Part shown: positions 17,105-17,516 of the stretch, one piece after another
Numbering within the stretch: position 1 is the stretch's first letter
How the letters are laid out: each line of letters begins with the position of its first letter
NCBI GenBank assembly: GCA_900128565.1
Contig: LT636078.1
Coordinates: 1-17,516 of the forward strand
Length of the DNA stretch: 17,516 nucleotides
From: Stramenopiles sp. TOSAG23-6
Taxonomy: Eukaryota > Sar
Direction: 5' to 3'
Position numbers and translations under genes: made by a program
The notes under the pieces: model-generated
Seen by the model: the letters and a program-made list of their open reading frames with translations, nothing else
Told to the model about the DNA's origin: nothing
Databases searched by the model: none

Positions 17105-17466
17105 TTAGGAGTTAAGCCAAGGATGTTTTAAACACTCTTCAGCAGTTGCGCGTTTTTTAGACGAGTATGTCAAACATTTTGTGAGAAAATCAGCCATTGG
17201 CTTCGCTTCCTCAATTAATAGATCGTATTTTTCATGCAAGACTTGCTCTAAAGGCCAAAATCGCAATTTGCGTATATTGCGCAATTCTCCTTTTCTGTTA
17301 AAAAATTTCTTCGCAAATTTTCCGTGAAGAGCTACATTTTTTGGACATTTCCCAAGAAGTTCTAGAGCCTGCGCGAGGTGATCATCATCTCTCGAAAAAC
17401 CTGCACCTCCTTGAGGGTCAAAGAGCAAATCACCTGTAGCTAGTTCAAATACAAGACACGCAACAC
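17105..17466 (-). CDS. SRPK: SR-protein kinase (SRPK), C-terminal exon, partial
   Basis: The exon matches the C-terminal half of SRPK kinases: ACLVFELATGDLLFDP (subdomain IX), FSRDDDHLAQALELLGKCP, KFFNRKGELRNI, and the family ending KRATAEECLKHPWLNS. SRPKs phosphorylate Arg-Ser dipeptides in splicing factors. The catalytic loop and DFG lie beyond the window edge. The exon opens with GT GTT GCG TGT; with one base from the previous exon this gives Ser-Val-Ala-Cys, matching the DIWSTAC of known SRPKs, which places the junction directly after the AATAC of element IE11 with no AG. The stop TAA is at 17105-17107. Convergent with the STI1-like gene. Confidence 0.92.
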
Positions 17467-17516
17467 GTATTGTGAAAAAATATTTCAAAAAAAAATCGTT
17501 AGGTACGAAATTTCGT
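17465..17516 (-). mobile_element. Introner-like element IE11, cut by window edge
   Basis: Only the 3' half is present: GAAATTTCGTACCTAACG, a T run and TTCACAATACGT. The visible part contains no AG. The SRPK exon resumes directly after it; the first AG downstream lies beyond the conserved ACLVFEL motif, so a canonical acceptor there would destroy the kinase fold. Confidence 0.78.

Noticed and set aside
2042-17516. Elements as ciliate-type internal eliminated DNA rather than introns
   Set aside because: All eleven copies have the same orientation as their host gene and carry a CTAAC plus T-rich tract, which fits RNA splicing better than DNA excision, where orientation should be random.

Overview
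The window looks like nuclear DNA of a microbial eukaryote. It is AT-rich (about two thirds A+T by eye), gene-dense, encodes eukaryote-only proteins (cullin-3, SRPK, RhoGEF-FYVE) and has AATAAA poly(A) signals. The taxon cannot be fixed from sequence alone. The protein set and the style of intron would suit an alveolate, stramenopile or similar protist, but this is inference.

Layout. 1-5713 (minus): one very long gene whose six exons join into 1704 codons: TPR-like segment, J domain, a GGGW/fibrinogen-like domain interrupted by a PDZ-like domain, then FN3 repeats and two PAN/apple-type domains. 5799-8054 (minus): a 751-aa low-complexity protein with four in-frame tandem duplications. 8431-9360 (minus): an acidic then coiled-coil protein. 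9689-10263 (plus): the N-terminal third of cullin-3, followed across a repeated element by unrelated coding exons (10357-11302). 11446-13575 (minus): a DH-PH-FYVE Rho GEF. 13817-15709 (plus): tRNA 2-selenouridine synthase (MnmH/SelU type). 15994-17022 (plus): a tail-anchored STI1-like protein. 17105-17466 (minus): the C-terminal half of an SRPK kinase, cut by the window edge.

The most interesting signal is a family of eleven related 88-121 bp elements (IE1-IE11) found only inside genes and always in the sense orientation. They share a GTATGT-like start, a TTTTGTACCTAAC core with a branch-point-like CTAAC, and an AAAATAC(AT) end. They look like introners. Removing each at the same element-defined boundaries restores the reading frame in nine of the ten complete copies, although those boundaries do not end in AG. 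Conserved residues in the SRPK, FN3 and fibrinogen-like domains also support the non-AG junctions. The exception, IE6, lies exactly where cullin-3 stops resembling cullin, which suggests a misassembly through the repeat, a frameshift, or a fusion.

The genes do not form one pathway. They are ordinary housekeeping and signalling genes in tight divergent, convergent and tandem arrangement, linked mainly by the shared introner family.
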